Assembly: GCA_003020965.1 (NCBI GenBank)
Contig: PXRL01000027.1
Coordinates: 44,493-108,492 of the forward strand
Reading direction: 5' to 3'
DNA from: Halobacteriales archaeon QS_4_69_225
GTDB taxonomy: Archaea; Halobacteriota; Halobacteria; Halobacteriales; Haloarculaceae
DNA: 64,000 nt
A model generated the notes under the pieces. That model saw only the letters and a list, made by a program, of their open reading frames with translations. It searched no databases and was not told the DNA's origin. Positions 42,648-51,021 of the stretch are shown here, piece by piece; position 1 is the first letter of the stretch; each line of letters opens with the position of its first letter. The translations under genes and the position numbers were made by a program.

Positions 42648-42934
42648 ACCCCGCTGTCGGCCGGTCGCGAGCAAGTGCCTTGCGCTCGGGGCGGCGCTCG
42701 AGCCCCGCCGGCAGGTCGACCCTGCCGTCGCCGCGGGCCCGCGTGTGGATGCAAAGGCCGCCGGCAGGACGACCCCGACGGCGAGAAACGAGAGGGTTCG
42801 GGCGACGGTGATCGAGGTCGTTCCGGGGTCATTCTGTCGTAGAGGAACGTCTTCGCCGCCGTCGCCCCGAGGAGTTCGAGCGGTACCACGGCTGTCGGGC
42901 AAACACACTTGACCGGCGCCGGCGAAGTGGCGGC
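42648..42934 (-). other. Intergenic region with a possible decayed small membrane gene
   Basis: On the minus strand two protein-like pieces lie in different frames: VPLELLGATAAKTFLYDRM near 42840-42890, then VARTLSFLAVGVVLPAAFA near 42745-42805. They could be one small membrane protein split by an indel. The evidence is only amino-acid composition; I see no start context or family. The plus-strand side holds the promoter of the protease gene (ACACTTGACC about 25-35 nt upstream of 42935). Confidence 0.25.
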
Positions 42935-44005
42935 ATGGAGGAGCCAACGCGTCGCCGCCTGCTCGCGGCGACCGCGGGCGTCGCCGCCGGTCTCGCCGGC
43001 TGTTCGAGCGAGCAACTCACCGCGTCGCCGGCGACGGACCCGCCGGAGCCGGTCGAGCGCCGGGTCTCGGACGACGACCGCGGGTCGCCGTACACCGGCG
43101 TCTACGAGTCGGCCATCGACTCCGTCGCCTTCGTCCGCGGCGATAGCGGCAGCGGGTCGGCGTTCGTCCGCGAGGACTACCTCGTCACCAACCAGCACGT
43201 CGTCGACGGCGCCGACGAGATGGACGTCCGGTTCGAGCGCGGCGACTGGGCGGCCGCCGACGTCGTCGCGACCGACGTCTACGCGGACCTGGCGGTGCTG
43301 TCGGCCGACGTTCCGGAGTACGCGTCGCCGCTGTCGTTCGTCGAGGGCGTCCCGCCGGTCGGCACGGAGGTGGTCGCCCTCGGGAGCCCGTTCGGGCTGG
43401 AGTCGTCGCTGTCGACGGGCGTCGTCAGCGGCCGGAACCGCTCGCTGCGGAGCCCGACCGGCTTCGCCATCCCGAACACCGTCCAGACGGACGCGGGGCT
43501 CGACCCCGGCAACAGCGGCGGTCCGTTGCTGACGCTGGACGGCGCCGTCACCGGTATCGCGGTCGCGGGCGCCGGCAACAGCGTCGGGTTCGCCGTCTCG
43601 CCGCTGCTGGCCCGGCGGGTGCTGCCGGAACTGGTCGAGACGGGCAACTACGACCACCCGTTCCTCGGCATCTCGCTGCAATCGGTGACGCCGGCCATCG
43701 CCGAGGCGAACGACCTCCGGCGCGTGCGCGGCGTCATCGTCGTCGACGTGTTATCGGCGGGGCCCTCCGGCCAGACGCTCCAGGGCGCCGACGGCGAGAC
43801 GACCGTCGACGGGCGCTCGGTGCCCGTCGGCGGCGACGTCATCGTCGAACTCGCCGGCAACGAGGTCACCTCCGACACCGACCTCGGGACGATCCTGGCG
43901 CTGGAGCTGTCGCCCGGCGACACCGCCGACGCGGTCGTCATCAGAGACGGCCGGCGGCAGGAAATCGAGGTGCCGGTCGGCACCCGCCCGGAGCCGCAAG
44001 GGTAG
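42935..44005 (+). CDS. HtrA/DegP-like serine protease lipoprotein with PDZ domain
   Basis: 356-aa S1C-family protease. It begins with a twin-arginine-type signal (TRRRLLAATAGVAAGLAGC) and a lipobox cysteine at C23, so it is predicted to be anchored outside the cell. The trypsin fold contains the catalytic triad: H88 in VTNQHVVDG, D118 in VYADLAVLS and S194 in GLDPGNSGGPLL. A C-terminal PDZ domain starts near 245 (HPFLGISLQSVTPAIAEANDL) and ends with LELSPGDTADAVVIRDGR. Likely role is quality control of envelope proteins under salt or heat stress. Intact. Confidence 0.93.
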   Translation: MEEPTRRRLLAATAGVAAGLAGCSSEQLTASPATDPPEPVERRVSDDDRGSPYTGVYESAIDSVAFVRGDSGSGSAFVREDYLVTNQHVVDGADEMDVRFERGDWAAADVVATDVYADLAVLSADVPEYASPLSFVEGVPPVGTEVVALGSPFGLESSLSTGVVSGRNRSLRSPTGFAIPNTVQTDAGLDPGNSGGPLLTLDGAVTGIAVAGAGNSVGFAVSPLLARRVLPELVETGNYDHPFLGISLQSVTPAIAEANDLRRVRGVIVVDVLSAGPSGQTLQGADGETTVDGRSVPVGGDVIVELAGNEVTSDTDLGTILALELSPGDTADAVVIRDGRRQEIEVPVGTRPEPQG

Positions 44006-44021
44006 GACTCGGCCCGTCGTT

Positions 44022-44801
44022 TTGACGGCCGCATCGATAGTGTTCAGTGAGGAGGGAGTAGCGCATTTTAGCGACGATGACGGCGTTTCCGAACGCTCCC
44101 TCCCGCTCGCCCCGCGAGCGGTCGGCCCCGTTCGAGGTCCCGCCCGACGCCGCGACCTGGGAGGGCCGTTCGCCCGCGGGGCGCGGAACTCGCTGTTCCG
44201 GGGCGGCGACGCCGAGCCGGCGCCGACGCCGACCGACGAGGCCTACCGCGTCGACGTCGAGCCGTGGGACAGCAACTGGGAACTGCCGGCGGGGTCGCGG
44301 CTCGGGGGTCGTAATCGCCTCGGACGACGACGACTACGTCCGACACGACCCGACCGACCGGAGTACGAACGAGCTCGTCCTCGGGGAGTCGGCACTGCGG
44401 TTCGAAGGGGTCGCCGAGGGCGTCGACGCGCCGTCGTTCCCCGACGCCTCGCCGTCGGCGACGATCGACTCCGAGACGTACACCGGCGGACAGACGGCCC
44501 AGTGAACCTGACCGTCGAGTCCGCCAGCGGGCCGGTCCGCGTCCGCGACCGGCTGCCGGACGGCTGGACGGTCGCCGGCGGCGCCGTCACGACCGAAGAG
44601 GTCGCCGGGGCGATCTACGTCGGGGCCGACGCGCCGGCCGCAGCGGGCGAGACGGTCATCTACTTCGCGGAGGCGCCCGCGACGCCGGAGGCGACCGACG
44701 AGTACGCCTTCGGCCCGGCGGAGTACGGCGACGCGGGCGAGTTGTGGGTGGCGGCCGACGGCACCGGCCGGACGGTGTACGTCGTCGGCGTCGAGACCTG
44801 A
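44022..44801 (+). pseudogene. Decayed gene for a secreted or surface protein
   Basis: Protein-like segments alternate between frames. YRVDVEPWDSNWELPAGSRL lies in the frame ending at 44801; VIASDDDDYVRHDPTDRSTN, continuing through LVLGESALRFEGVAEGVDA, lies in the frame that stops at 44505; then VNLTVESASGPVRVRDRLPD and GWTVAGGAVTTEEVAGAIYV return to the first frame and run to the stop. At least two indels are needed. The C-terminal beta-rich part resembles the repeat domains of haloarchaeal surface proteins or secreted proteases. I see no intact signal peptide or catalytic domain. Confidence 0.5.
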
Positions 44802-44970
44802 CCCGGCCTGCCTCGTTCTAGCTCGAATTTTTCGTATGATGTGTTCCAGCAGACGTGCTGAACACGCGGCGCAAGTACGGTACCCCGAGACGACAGAGCG
44901 TTTGAGGGCTTCTGGGTCGCCATCCGTCCGATACATCGATTGGGGAGGCTCACTCGAGCCGAAGCGTAGG

Positions 44971-44980
44971 ATTTAATAAT
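44971..44980 (+). promoter_or_regulatory. TATA-like element of the DsrE-like pseudogene
   Basis: ATTTAATAAT lies 22-31 nt before the ATG at 45002, inside an AT-rich stretch (44970-45000). The promoter looks intact although the gene it serves is frameshifted. Confidence 0.5.
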
Positions 44981-45001
44981 TTGGAGTTTAATTTTAATAT
45001 C

Positions 45002-45384
45002 ATGGAGGTTGCATATGTGTTCAGTAGCAGTGGTCAGACGGTCGATTACATTCTCGGTGACATGATCCTCCCGCAGTCGGAGCACGACGATCACGGGGTC
45101 GATGTGGCCGGAATGTTCTTTTCCACGACAATACGTACGCGCTTCGGGCTGGCGACCCGCTGGGAGAGCGACTGACGACGGTCGCCGACGAGCAGGATAT
45201 ACTACTGATGCTCTGCGACCAGTGCGCATCCAAGCGCGGCCTCGCCGAAGAGATCGGGGAATCCGAGAGTGGACGAACACTGTACGAATCCCGCCAAACC
45301 GTCGATGGAGTGGCCGTCGGATGCTTCCCTGATCTCTACGCGGCTCTCGGCGACGTGGGCGTCGACCAGGTCATTACGCTTTGA
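45002..45384 (+). pseudogene. DsrE-family protein gene with a single-base frameshift
   Basis: The first 40 residues (MEVAYVFSSSGQTVDYILGD, then MILPQSEHDDHGVDVAGMFF) and the remainder (HDNTYALRAGDPLGERLTTV, through LLMLCDQCASKRGLAEEIG, to GVAVGCFPDLYAALGDVG) are both good matches to small haloarchaeal DsrE-like sulfur-relay or SaoD-type proteins, but in different frames. The shift falls at the T-run 45117-45120; total length 383 nt is one base short of 128 codons. As sequenced, translation stops at 45175 after 58 residues. A lost T in a homopolymer or a sequencing error are both possible. In the intact form a conserved CDQC pair would be present. Confidence 0.7.
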
Positions 45385-45851
45385 TCTCCTTCTCCGCGTG
45401 GATGCGGGGGAGTACCGAGCGTCGAGAGGGGGGGTTTGCGCGTCATTCGGCGGTCGCTCGCGGGTGGAATCCACGAGCCCGGGGTGAGCCGAATGACCGG
45501 GGTAAGCCGAACAGCTGTCACCGCCACCCGTCCAGTCGAGTGGCGGAGTTACGAACAGCGTCTTCTGTCGGATATCGTCAGCCCCGTTTATTTCTCCGTG
45601 CGCGACAATATCACAGTAGTTGCACTTCTACAAGTCACGCTCGACGCGGCCGTCTCCGTCCTCGTACCCGTGCACGCTGACGACGATGACTGGCCCCGAC
45701 GAGAAACTGAGAGTCGGTGTCTCCCGTACCGAACCGTCTACTCGTACCGCCGGACGTAACTACTCGAATCGCGGTCCGGTCTCCCGTCGCGTTCGCCCGG
45801 ATACGTGGACAACTACCGATTCGGACTTCACGAAATTACGTCCGGCAGTAC
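45385..45851. other. 467-bp stretch without a recognisable gene
   Basis: Several short frames cross this AT-richer region, but none has haloarchaeal codon bias, an acidic composition or a recognisable motif. A phrase such as MTGPDEKLRVGVSRTEP starting near 45687 could be the remnant of a decayed gene. It lies within a zone of pseudogenes, so degraded coding sequence is the likeliest content. I saw no RNA gene or repeat. Confidence 0.35.
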
Positions 45852-46004
45852 TCAGTGACTCTGGTGGATGTGCTCACGCAGCGAATCGGTGTCGCCGAAC
45901 CGTTCGTCACAGGCCGCACACGTGTCGTGATGAAGACCGACGTGCTGGGTGACGCTGGTCGCGCTCTGGAACTGTGCATCGCAGTGGGTGCATGAGTACG
46001 CCAT
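45852..46004 (-). CDS. 50-aa double C2H2 zinc-finger protein
   Basis: A complete small gene on the minus strand: MAYSCTHCDAQFQSATSVTQ starts the protein. Finger 1 has C5-x2-C8-x12-H21-x3-H25 and finger 2 has C29-x2-C32-x12-H45-x4-H50, ending at the last residue. The upstream sequence (AGTTGTTAACGTA directly before the ATG, and TTTTAGTGCC further up) is AT-rich and promoter-like. Tandem C2H2 fingers this compact suggest DNA or protein binding, possibly a regulator. It sits between two decayed genes yet is itself undamaged. Confidence 0.7.
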   Translation of the reverse strand: MAYSCTHCDAQFQSATSVTQHVGLHHDTCAACDERFGDTDSLREHIHQSH

Positions 46005-46084
46005 TACGTTAACAACTGAGACGCCACGGCACTAAAAGAGTTATTAAAAATGAACCGGGTCGAACTGCTATAAAATAATAACTC

Positions 46085-46835
46085 GTCCGCCGCATTAGTT
46101 AAGCGGAGTCGGGAAATCCGTTCGGAGGCTTCCGTAGGCCGGCCCCCGTCGTGGCGATGGCTGCGGTTCGAAGAGCTCGGTCGGCCACTCGCAGCCGTGT
46201 CCGGCCCGTCGCATGCGTTCGTTGCGACTGATCTCCTCGACGCCGACGGGAATCGACCGTCCGTACTGCTCGTGGTGTATCTCTCGGATGCGACCCAGTC
46301 ACCGCAGAACGCCGAGGACCGGCTCTTCGACCAGATCCAAGGGCGATCCGTGCGCCGGCGCCCGGTGGTGAGTGCCCGTGATGCGTCCCGCCGCCCGGAT
46401 TCCGTCGACGCTAGTTCGGCCGTTCCGGTCCGTGACGATCTCCTGGACCGGGCCATTCGGGTTCGATGCCGGCGCGGGGAGAAGTCGCTATCGAACCGCG
46501 AGGCCACGAGGATACGGTCGGCGTGAACCCCTCGCCGTCGAGTTCGAGCCGGACCGACCCGGTTCGCCTCGCGACGGGTTCGACGGTTCCATCTTCGACC
46601 GTACACGGGGACTGTCCGACGCGTTCTCGTGCCAGTGTGAGCAGTATGCGCGGCTCGATTCCGGCTGGAAAGTCCGGGTAGCTCTCGACGCAGGCGCACT
46701 CTGGAGCGTCGAGTGACCGTCGGCGACGACTACTGTTTCGAGGCTGGGCCGTAACGGGACGGTGTCGCCGCACGGCCTGCGGGGCCGCCGCCGACGATGC
46801 TGACATCGCAGCGGTGTGTTTTGGCCGTAGTTCGT
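46085..46835 (-). pseudogene. Heavily decayed FAD/NAD(P)-dependent oxidoreductase (thioredoxin-reductase-like)
   Basis: Minus-strand fragments in shifting frames follow the order of a TrxB-like flavoprotein. CDVSIVGGGPAGRAA (FAD-binding, near 46790-46825) is followed by LETVVVADGHSTLQ. Then come VESYPDFPAGIEPRILLTLA and VEPVARRTGSVRLELDGEGF, ADRILVASRFDSDF, GRTSVDGIRAAGRITGTHH (near 46370-46410), YGRSIPVGVEEISRNERMRR and a terminal stop near 46098. At least four frameshifts and some missing segments separate them. The gene cannot make the enzyme. Earlier coding on the upstream side (RQSLPAVTVDDGRIVERSD near 46900-46960) may be another remnant. Confidence 0.7.
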
Positions 46836-47059
46836 CGTGAACGCTCTCTCGACGAGCGTCCGTGCCGATTCCGTCTTGTTCTTCGACGGGGTCGTCGTGT
46901 CGCTGCGCTCGACGATTCGCCCGTCATCGACGGTCACGGCCGGAAGGGACTGTCGCGGGTCCTGCTCGGCAGCGTTGCCGGGACAATCGTCGGTGCCGGT
47001 CACCGTCGCCCGGAGTCGCTGACCGAGCCGTTTTGTCGCCGGCCGGCCAACCGTCTCGC

Positions 47060-47491
47060 ATGGAGGCCAGCGCCGAAACCGTCGTCGACCGTCCCCGGCG
47101 GGCGGTGTTCGAGTTCATGGACGTCCCGGAGAATCAGGCGCGCATCTCGCCACGGCTGTCGACCGTCGAGACGGTCGGCGTCCTCGACGGTGGTGGTAAG
47201 CACGCCCGGTACGTCTACCGGCTGTTCGGCGTCTCCTTCGACGGCGAGGTCCGCGGCGTCGAACACGACCCTCCGGAGCGCGTCGTCTTCGAGCTGACCG
47301 GCGACATCGAGGGCCGCCTCGAATGGCGGTTCGACGACGCCGACGGCGGCACGCGGGTCACATACACCGCCGACTACGACCTGGGGCTGCCGCGGGTGGT
47401 CGGACGGCTGGTCGCGCCGCTGGCCGCGCGGCTCAACCGCCGCGAGCTCGAGCGGACCCTCGAGAACCTCGAAACCCGACTCTCGGGATAG
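47060..47491 (+). CDS. SRPBCC-family (START-like) protein
   Basis: 143-aa protein with the helix-grip fold of polyketide cyclase/dehydrase-like proteins: METSAETVVDRPRR-like start (MEASAETVVDRPRRAVFEFM), alternating beta strands, and a long C-terminal helix (RLNRRELERTLENLETRLSG). Such proteins bind hydrophobic ligands or act as cyclases; the ligand is unknown. A GTTTTGTC box lies 24-31 nt upstream. The ATG at 47060 starts the fold; the open upstream frame is in decayed sequence. Confidence 0.85.
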   Translation: MEASAETVVDRPRRAVFEFMDVPENQARISPRLSTVETVGVLDGGGKHARYVYRLFGVSFDGEVRGVEHDPPERVVFELTGDIEGRLEWRFDDADGGTRVTYTADYDLGLPRVVGRLVAPLAARLNRRELERTLENLETRLSG

Positions 47492-47540
47492 CGTCGCCGT
47501 CCATCGGTCCGTTCGACGTCACCCTCTCTGTTGGGTGGTC

Positions 47541-47548
47541 GTTTTAGT
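47541..47548 (+). promoter_or_regulatory. Promoter box of the halorhodopsin gene
   Basis: GTTTTAGT lies 26-33 nt before the ATG at 47574. The region also contains the palindrome CCGCCGCGGCGG at 47551-47562 between box and start, which could be an operator or just GC-rich chance. Confidence 0.45.
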
Positions 47549-47573
47549 ACCGCCGCGGCGGTAATCCGGCTGC

Positions 47574-48449
47574 ATGACATCGTTGCCAGCGACTGCCGCA
47601 TCGTTCGTATCGGTTCCGCTGCAGGAGTCGGCCAGTCAGGCCGATCTGTTCGAGTACATCCTCGGCGACACGCTGCTCGCCAGCTCGCTGTACGTCAACA
47701 TCGCGCTGGCGGGGCTGGCGATACTGGTTTTCGCCGGGCTGGCGCGGGGAATCGAGGACCCGCGAGCGAAGCTCATCGTCATCGCGACGATGACGGTCCC
47801 GGTGGTCTCGCTCGCGAGCTACACCGGTCTCGTCTCGGGACTGACGGTCAGCATCCTCGAGATGCCGGCCGGCCATCCGGCCGTCGACGGCTCCTACGTG
47901 ACGGTCGGCGGCCAGGAGGGCGTCGTCTCGCTGTGGGGGAGGTATCTGACGTGGGCGCTGTCGACGCCGGCGATTCTACTGGCGCTCGGCCTGCTGGCCG
48001 GCTCGAACGTCACCAAGCTGCTGACGGCCATCGTCTTCGACATCGCGATGTGCGTCACCGGGCTGACGGCGGCGCTGACGACCTCCAGTCTCGCGCTGCG
48101 GTGGTTCTGGTTCCTGATGAGCTGTGCGTTCTTCGTCGTCGTCCTGTACATCCTGCTGGTAGAGTGGCCCGACGACGCGGCCGCCGCCGGCACCGCCGAG
48201 GTATTCGAGACGCTGAAGTACCTGACCGCGTTCATGTGGCTCGGCTACCCCATCGTCTGGGCGCTGGGCGTCGAGGGGCTGGCGCTGCTGCCGGTCGGGG
48301 TGACCTCGTGGGCCTACAGCGCCCTCGACATCATCGCGAAGTACCTCTTCGGCTTCCTGGTCGTCCGCTACGTCGCCGACGAGCCGCGCGGCGTCGTCGC
48401 CGGCGGCGACTACGGCGCCACCTCCGGCGTCACGCCGGCCGACGACTGA
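47574..48449 (+). CDS. hop: Halorhodopsin, light-driven chloride pump
   Basis: 291-aa seven-helix retinal protein that pumps chloride into the cell in light, helping volume and charge balance at high salt. The helix C motif RYLTWALSTPAILLA gives T126, S130 and A137 (TSA), in place of the Asp-Thr-Asp of proton pumps, which marks a chloride pump. The retinal Schiff-base lysine is K256 in DIIAKYLFGF. The helix E-F segment FILLVEW-like (VLYILLVEWPDDAAAAGTAE) is typical. Length and residue numbers equal those I recall for Natronomonas pharaonis halorhodopsin. Intact. Confidence 0.95.
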   Translation: MTSLPATAASFVSVPLQESASQADLFEYILGDTLLASSLYVNIALAGLAILVFAGLARGIEDPRAKLIVIATMTVPVVSLASYTGLVSGLTVSILEMPAGHPAVDGSYVTVGGQEGVVSLWGRYLTWALSTPAILLALGLLAGSNVTKLLTAIVFDIAMCVTGLTAALTTSSLALRWFWFLMSCAFFVVVLYILLVEWPDDAAAAGTAEVFETLKYLTAFMWLGYPIVWALGVEGLALLPVGVTSWAYSALDIIAKYLFGFLVVRYVADEPRGVVAGGDYGATSGVTPADD

Positions 48450-48495
48450 ACCGTATCGAAACGCATAAACTCGCCACCGACCCATCTTCTATCGA

Positions 48496-48580
48496 GCCGA
48501 GGTAGCCTAGCCCGGCCAAGGCGGTTGCTTCGAGAGCAACTGTCCGTCAGGACTCGTGAGTTCAAATCTCACCCTCGGCG
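48496..48580 (+). tRNA. tRNA-Ser (anticodon CGA)
   Basis: 85 nt with a complete class II cloverleaf. Acceptor GCCGAGG pairs with CCTCGGC at 48573-48579. A D arm follows, then anticodon stem GTTGC/GCAAC around loop TTCGAGA giving anticodon CGA (serine UCG), a long variable arm (TGTCC/GGACT) and T arm GTGAG/CTCAC with loop TTCAAAT. No intron. CCA is not encoded. The 3' part is duplicated downstream. Confidence 0.95.
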
Positions 48581-48905
48581 CTTTCTGTCGCGACCCACGA
48601 GCGGGAAGCGACGCGACGAGCGAGTCCATCCGCGACAGAAAGCGCCATCGTGAATTTGAGCCCTGGAAGCGGAAGCCCGCGCAGGTCGCACGACGACCGA
48701 GCAGGACCCGCTTCCTCCGGTTCAAATCTCACCCTCGGCGCTTTCTGTCGCGACCTACGAGCGGGAAACGACGCGACGAGCGAGTCCGTCCGCGACGAAA
48801 CACGCCGTGAGCCTGAACCCCGCCGGGCGCGCAGCGAACGCGAGCGGGCGAGTGCGTCCGACTCCGGTCGAATCTCGACCCTCGGCGCTTTCGTTTCGAC
48901 GCGAG
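48561..48905 (+). repeat. Direct repeats of the tRNA-Ser 3' end and flank
   Basis: The last 20 nt of the tRNA plus 56 nt of flank (48561-48636) recur almost exactly at 48721-48796, offset by 160 nt, with three mismatches in 76. A shorter, worn third copy (CTCGGCGCTTTC core) lies at 48868-48905. These look like attachment-site duplications left by integrating elements using the tRNA gene; no integrase is in the window. Confidence 0.8.
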
Positions 48906-49271
48906 CCCGCCGACCGTCGGTGTGGAGGTGAAGCCCGGGCCGGAATCGAACCACCGACGCACGGTCGCACGAGCGGTTATCGCCGCCACGCCGTACCGCC
49001 GAGTGGAGTCCGGCCCGACGGACTCTTGTCCCACCGGAGAGGCGGACGGACCGCCGCGCGACGGATGCCGCGTCCGTTCCGCCGTGCCGTCCCACATTTC
49101 CCTTTTTTCCCGACGCCCGTCCCGAGGTCGTCACCCCGCCGAGGCTGGCGCGACCTCCCTCAAGAGAAAACATTTAACGGACCCCGGTGACCGTCAGACG
49201 GAAGGTCGACTCGCGCCCGGTCGGCGGGGCGTCGGACGGCATCCGCCGACACGGGACACACCACAGACAGC
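48906..49271. other. 366-bp region after the tRNA repeats, no gene seen
   Basis: The stretch holds several frames with stops removed by GC richness, none protein-like. Near 48925-48955 the minus strand reads GGTTCGATTCCGGCCCGGG, resembling a worn tRNA T-arm and acceptor end, but no cloverleaf could be folded. The promoter of the following surface-protein gene is probably the AT-rich patch AAAACATTTAACG at 49166-49178, giving a leader of about 70-80 nt. Confidence 0.4.
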
Positions 49272-50627
49272 ATGACACCGAACACAGGCCCCTCCAAGTT
49301 CCGCGCGGTCGTATCGTCACTCGTAGTCACCGTCGCCGTGCTCGCGGTGCTCGGACCTGCGACGGGCACCGTCGCCGCACAGGACGACGCGAACTTCGAG
49401 GTAGATATCGACGAGACGAACGAGCCGGTGACCGAGGGTGACACGCTCGAGGTGGAGGTACGCGTCGAGAACACCGGCAACGACACGACCACCAAGGAGA
49501 TCACCCTCGAGACCACCCGAGACGGGACCACGACGGAGCGCGACACCAGGACGGTGTCGCTGGACGGCGGCGCGTCCGTGACCCGGACCCTGAGCTGGGA
49601 CACCGGGAACGGCGACGCGGGCCGGTACACGATCAACGTCTCCAGCGAGGACGACTTCGACCGGGGCCTCGCGCGGGTGACCGAGGTCTCGACGTTCGAC
49701 GTCGACATCGACGGGACGAACGAGCCGGTGCGCGAGGGCGAGACCCTCACGGTCGACGCGACGATCGAAAACGAGGACGACGCGTCGGACAGCCAGACCG
49801 TGGAGCTGACGGTCGACGGGCGGACGTTCGACGACACGACGGTGAGCCTCGACGGCGGCGCCTCGGAGTCGGTGCAGCTGGAGTGGGAAACCGGACGCGG
49901 CGACGCCGGTGATTACAGCGTCAACGTCTCCAGCGAAACGGCGTCGGCCTCGACGCCCGTGTCGGTCAGGGTGGGACCGTCCGCGGCGTTCAGCCGCGAG
50001 CCGGCGCTGCCGAACGTCAACGAGGCGGTCGTCTTCGACGCGAGCGGCTCGACGGACCCCGACGGGACCGTCGTCGAGTACCGCTGGGTCGTCGACGGGC
50101 AGAACCGGTCGGCCGGCGAGACGCTGTCGTACACCTTCACCGAGTCCGGCGATCACGAGGTTCAGCTGTACGTGACCGACGACGACGGGGTGACGACCTC
50201 GGCGAGCCGGACGGTGACGGTCAACGCCCGCCCTGAGGTGTCGCTGCCCGAGATCAACGCGACGACCGGCGACCCGACCGCCGTCGAGCCGACGGTGAAC
50301 GACGACGGCACCATCGCGCGGTACGAGTGGTACGTCGACGGTGAGCTGGTGACGACCGGGGCGACGCTGTCGTATTCCTTCGCGGAGGGCGGGAGACACC
50401 AGGTGCGGCTGCAGGTCACCGACGACAACGGTGCGACCGGGGCGGCCTCGCAGGTGGTCCGTGTGTCGGAGGCGACGACGCCGACGCCGACGGCGACGCC
50501 GACCCCCACCGCCGACTCCGGCGACCCCGACGATCCGTCGGCGCCGAACCAGCCGGGGTTCGGCGCCGTGACCGCGGTCGTCGCGATGGTCGGGGCGGCG
50601 CTGGTGCTGCTGGCCCGACGGCGGTAG
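49272..50627 (+). CDS. Secreted surface protein with CARDB and PKD domains, PGF-CTERM-like anchor
   Basis: 451 aa. A Sec-type signal (VVSSLVVTVAVLAVLGPATGTVAA, cut near AQDD) is followed by two CARDB-like beta domains (NEPVTEGDTLEVEVRVENTG and NEPVREGETLTVDATIEN), two PKD domains (VVFDASGSTDPDGTVVEYRW, then DDGTIARYEWYVDGELV), a Thr/Pro-rich likely glycosylated stretch (TTPTPTATPTPTADSGD) and a C-terminal QPGFGAVTAVVAMVGAALVLL with a final RRR. That ending matches PGF-CTERM sorting signals processed by archaeosortase A. Probably an adhesive or structural cell-surface protein. Confidence 0.88.
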   Translation: MTPNTGPSKFRAVVSSLVVTVAVLAVLGPATGTVAAQDDANFEVDIDETNEPVTEGDTLEVEVRVENTGNDTTTKEITLETTRDGTTTERDTRTVSLDGGASVTRTLSWDTGNGDAGRYTINVSSEDDFDRGLARVTEVSTFDVDIDGTNEPVREGETLTVDATIENEDDASDSQTVELTVDGRTFDDTTVSLDGGASESVQLEWETGRGDAGDYSVNVSSETASASTPVSVRVGPSAAFSREPALPNVNEAVVFDASGSTDPDGTVVEYRWVVDGQNRSAGETLSYTFTESGDHEVQLYVTDDDGVTTSASRTVTVNARPEVSLPEINATTGDPTAVEPTVNDDGTIARYEWYVDGELVTTGATLSYSFAEGGRHQVRLQVTDDNGATGAASQVVRVSEATTPTPTATPTPTADSGDPDDPSAPNQPGFGAVTAVVAMVGAALVLLARRR

Positions 50628-50631
50628 GACG

Positions 50632-50883
50632 TTAGACCCCGCCGTCGTAGTCGCCGTCGCCGGTGCGGTTCTCCGCGAACCCCCCGCGGATGGCGATCCA
50701 GCCGATGACCGACACGAACAGGACCGGCGGCAGCAGCAGGAACCCCCACAGGGGGTCGAGTCCCCACTGCAGTATCAGAAGCAGGTTGCCGACGCCCAGC
50801 GCGACGAAGGGAAGCACGACGAGCGTCGCGGCCTTCCGGCCCTTCCGGAAGCCACCGTCGTCTCGGCCGTCGTCGGCGTCCAT
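50632..50883 (-). CDS. 83-aa two-helix membrane protein
   Basis: Starts MDADDGRDDGGFRKGRKAAT, then two membrane helices (LVVLPFVALGVGNLLLILQW and WGFLLLPPVLFVSVIGWIAI) and a short acidic tail. The pattern is a small haloarchaeal membrane protein without known function. The ATG at 50883 follows an AT-rich patch (50940-50980) that may be its promoter. Convergent with the surface-protein gene, 4 nt apart. Confidence 0.68.
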   Translation of the reverse strand: MDADDGRDDGGFRKGRKAATLVVLPFVALGVGNLLLILQWGLDPLWGFLLLPPVLFVSVIGWIAIRGGFAENRTGDGDYDGGV

Positions 50884-51021
50884 GCCCCGTTTTCGGCCCG
50901 TGTCGACAAAAGCCGTCCGACCGGGGACGGCCGATGAGTTCATGGGAAACTTTGATATTACTCCAGCCACTGGTGTAAAATGGCGCCGGGCGCTGCGTCC
51001 GATTCCGACTCACCCGGCGCG

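Noticed and set aside
45436..45759. 107-codon plus-strand frame in the AT-richer zone
   Set aside because: Codon use and amino-acid make-up are unlike the genome and no motif is visible; more likely decayed sequence.
46131..46147. CCGTAGGCCGGCCCC shared with element copy 1 near 17388
   Set aside because: Only about 14 nt match, in a GC-palindromic string, with no flanking similarity to the element; treated as coincidence.
48561..48905. Possible CRISPR-like array
   Set aside because: Only two good copies and one worn copy, repeat unit 76 bp, derived from the tRNA-Ser 3' end; no cas genes and no regular spacers.
48925..48955. Possible second tRNA on the minus strand
   Set aside because: A T-arm-like string is present but acceptor, D and anticodon stems cannot be formed; at most a worn fragment.
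48922..49275. 117-codon plus-strand frame after the tRNA repeats
   Set aside because: Ser/Arg/Pro-rich product typical of translating tRNA-like DNA; no start context, no homologous pattern, and it runs into the leader of the surface-protein gene.
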